Source of the DNA: Hormiphora californensis
Taxonomy: Eukaryota; Ctenophora; Tentaculata; Cydippida; Pleurobrachiidae
Direction of reading: 5' to 3'
Assembly (NCBI GenBank): GCA_020137815.1
Contig: CM035360.1
Location: 6,583,059-6,647,058 of the forward strand
DNA: 64,000 nucleotides
The translations under genes and the position numbers were made by a program. Under the pieces are notes generated by a model that searched no databases, was not told where the DNA came from, and was given only the letters and a program-made list of their open reading frames with translations. Below, piece after piece: positions 62,069 through 64,000 of the stretch. Position 1 is the stretch's first letter; every line of letters starts with the position of its first letter.

Positions 62069-63963
62069 ATGGCCGTCTGCCCCGTTGCTTTGACCTATGG
62101 AACAGGTATGTTTGTTTGTTGTTGTATATCTTCTGTTGCGTATCGTTGTTTGTTTACGTTCTACTATCTACTCTCCACATGACTTCACTGTTTACTCTCC
62201 ACAAAATACTTACACAACATTTGCATTGCTAACACAACAATTTATTTTTCAGCGCTCGAGGCGTTTCTGGAGCAGTGTGATTTCTGCAGGAGGGAGGGGA
62301 GCAGGTTTAGGAAGTGTGGAAATGTGGGCATGAACTCCTGTATGTTCTACGAAAATAAAGTTCAGGAACTCAAATGGTAAGTAGGTACATCGAGTTGTTA
62401 CGTTGTTACCGGGGTAAATGGTTCGTCACGAAGTCACCCCTATCGTTGTTTTATATTGCGCAGATGGGTAATTTCATTACCAAGGTAAATGGTTCTCCAG
62501 TTCTTTACTAGTTTAGTTATTTCTTCTCCTGCGGAGTTGCTTTAATCCTTCTTACCGGGGTGCGGTCAAGCAGAGAATGGCCGAGTGGGGTGATTCAAGA
62601 GGTCACGAATCATGGGACAGCAGAACTTCTGCTACCCCTTTATCCGTGATTGGGTTGAGATCTCTGCGTGATGACTCTGAGATCTAAATATAGCCCAGAA
62701 TATATGTTGCTAATTTCCCTTTTATCCTATCCCCCATTGTTAACCCTCCCCTCCTATTCAACAGGGAGATGCACCAGTTGAAACAGCAGTACGAACAGAT
62801 GGATACTGGGGATTTGATCACCCTCCACAGAGTACCAGTGTAAGTTGTACAATTCTAATGATAACAACAAACATGAACAGATCTGTTATTCTGTTTGTAA
62901 ATTGTAAAACATTCTAACAACAAACATATTGTTCACTCGATAATCTAAAGAACCTTCCAACACTTTCTACAACAATAAATATATCTTCTCTCTTCCGTTC
63001 AGTAAAGTTCCTGTCTCTGATGAGAATGAACGTATTGATGAAAACCAGATTAAACTTACTATCAACGACCTTGTGTGAGTTAAAATGGTACTATAGAAGT
63101 TTTAGTTAGTTCCCCCGTGACCCCTGTCCTAACAACTTTTTGTTTTAGTCCCATGTGATTTCACTGATTCCTGATTCCTGACTTTTCATCCTCGCATTAG
63201 TTTATCTTTTTAGGTTTATCATTAGGTTTTTAACTTGGTTACAATCACGAGACTCCCTGACCAAATCACGAACAGATTTAATCTAATAACTCTCTCACGC
63301 AAACATGAATATATGTGTGACTAGCATATTCAATCGTTATGTATATTTCTAGCCAGTTCTAGAACACCACGGGCCTCTAAAACACCATGTGTCATTTGAA
63401 GAAGGACCTTAATTTGATTTGCCAGACACATGTCGGGTGGCAGACCAGGTTTTTAAAGTCATGGGAGAAGGGTAAAAGTAAATAGAGAGGGTCCTGTAAC
63501 GTGGGAGAGTTCTTTACTAATCCTAGTAATAAGGGAGCTCACTCCGCAATAATATGTGCTCATGTGACGGAGAGCGACAGTGACGGACGGACGAATGGGA
63601 GGTCCAAACAATGAATAATTCATGTTTCACGTGATGATAACAAAAGTTGACCGCTTATCTAGTGTAATTCTTTTCTCTCGATGACTCACCTCGTATATTA
63701 TTCAAAAACTTTCGTCCTCCTTTTGGCGAACATTCCATTAACATGCGGGGTGCCGGGTGGGGAAGTAGAACTTACTATTTCGTCACTGTTTTATCTGCAC
63801 TATTGAAGTCACTGTCCCTATCTGAGGTATAATAAGGGACAGTGACATCACTTCCTGTCCCTCTAGAGACAAAGCGGTCTTTGCAGACGAAGGCAGCCCT
63901 ACCCCACTTCTCACCCTAGCTTCATATCCACTAACACTCTCCCAGAGTTCCCCTAACCCCTAA
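62069..63963 (+). CDS. Unrecognised gene, 5' exons; may extend past the right edge
   Basis: Exons with matching phases: 62069-62105 (MAVCPVALTYGT), 62253-62376, 62765-62839, 63003-63074. They encode ALEAFLEQCDFCRREGSR, a few more cysteines (CGNVGMNSCMF), then a helical charged segment KVQELKWEMHQLKQQYEQM that could form a coiled coil, and LITLHRVPVKVPVSDENE. A further exon from 63867 (RDKAVFADEGSPTPLL) would reach a stop at 63961-63963, but a pyrimidine tract ending CAG at 63996-63998 suggests another exon begins at the window edge. TATATAGCTGGTATATAAT precedes the start codon. No known family is recognised; function is not assigned. Confidence 0.6.
63804..63856. repeat. Hairpin in the last intron
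   Basis: GTCACTGTCCCT and AGGGACAGTGAC are exact inverted repeats separated by about 15 bp, just upstream of the acceptor at 63866. Confidence 0.8.
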
Positions 63964-64000
63964 CTAACCACTCGTAACCCACTCCTCCCCTCTCCCAGAT

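Overview
The window is nuclear DNA of an invertebrate animal. Genes have many short GT-AG introns; there are tRNA genes, non-LTR retrotransposons and foldback elements; and three housekeeping-type genes can be recognised (CAND1, NF-YA, an RS-rich splicing-type protein). Their proteins are clearly animal-like but diverged from the human ones. A CAP-sushi protein, an Ig plus discoidin-like receptor and an orphan rhodopsin-class GPCR fit an early-branching or fast-evolving lineage such as a sponge or ctenophore. The species is not decided by the sequence.

Layout. A secreted CAP-sushi gene lies on the minus strand at 451-4077 and runs off the left edge. Next comes about 8 kb of repeat-rich spacer with two pogo/Tigger-like TA-flanked MITEs (9353-10208, 10254-10422) and microsatellites. 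NF-YA occupies 12367-25270 on the minus strand. Its introns hold a roughly 1.1 kb foldback element, a large 30-bp minisatellite, a 5'-truncated non-LTR retrotransposon with an open RT reading frame, a short second retrotransposon tail, and a stretch of suspicious homopolymer-dominated sequence. Two identical divergent tRNA-Gly(GCC) genes follow at 26.9-27.2 kb. An RS-domain gene (27558-30670, minus) is divergent from CAND1 (31786-56850, plus); a perfect 104-bp palindrome sits between them.

CAND1 is complete: 28 exons giving about 1,234 residues once four single-base indels are allowed for. It is also a host locus. Intron 4 holds an RNase H-like retrotransposon fragment. Intron 5 holds a CT-rich array carrying copies of its own 3' splice junction plus a decayed near-full-length non-LTR element. 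Intron 12 holds a GPCR gene on the same strand. Intron 24 holds a complete large Ig/discoidin-like receptor gene on the opposite strand. After CAND1 there is about 5 kb of spacer, then the start of an unrecognised gene (62069 to the right edge).

Functionally, NF-YA (CCAAT-binding subunit), CAND1 (cullin-RING ligase exchange factor) and the RS protein are constitutive nuclear or cytosolic genes. The CAP-sushi protein, GPCR and Ig/discoidin receptor are secreted or surface proteins. The strongest unusual signals are: (1) all three recognised non-LTR insertions with junctions lie inside tandem-repeat arrays; (2) the CAND1 intron array contains copies of a splice acceptor plus exon start; (3) two genes are nested inside CAND1; (4) the octamer TCACGTGA occurs about 12 times where about one is expected. 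Coding exons contain recurrent single-base frameshifts, so part of the sequence may carry uncorrected long-read errors.
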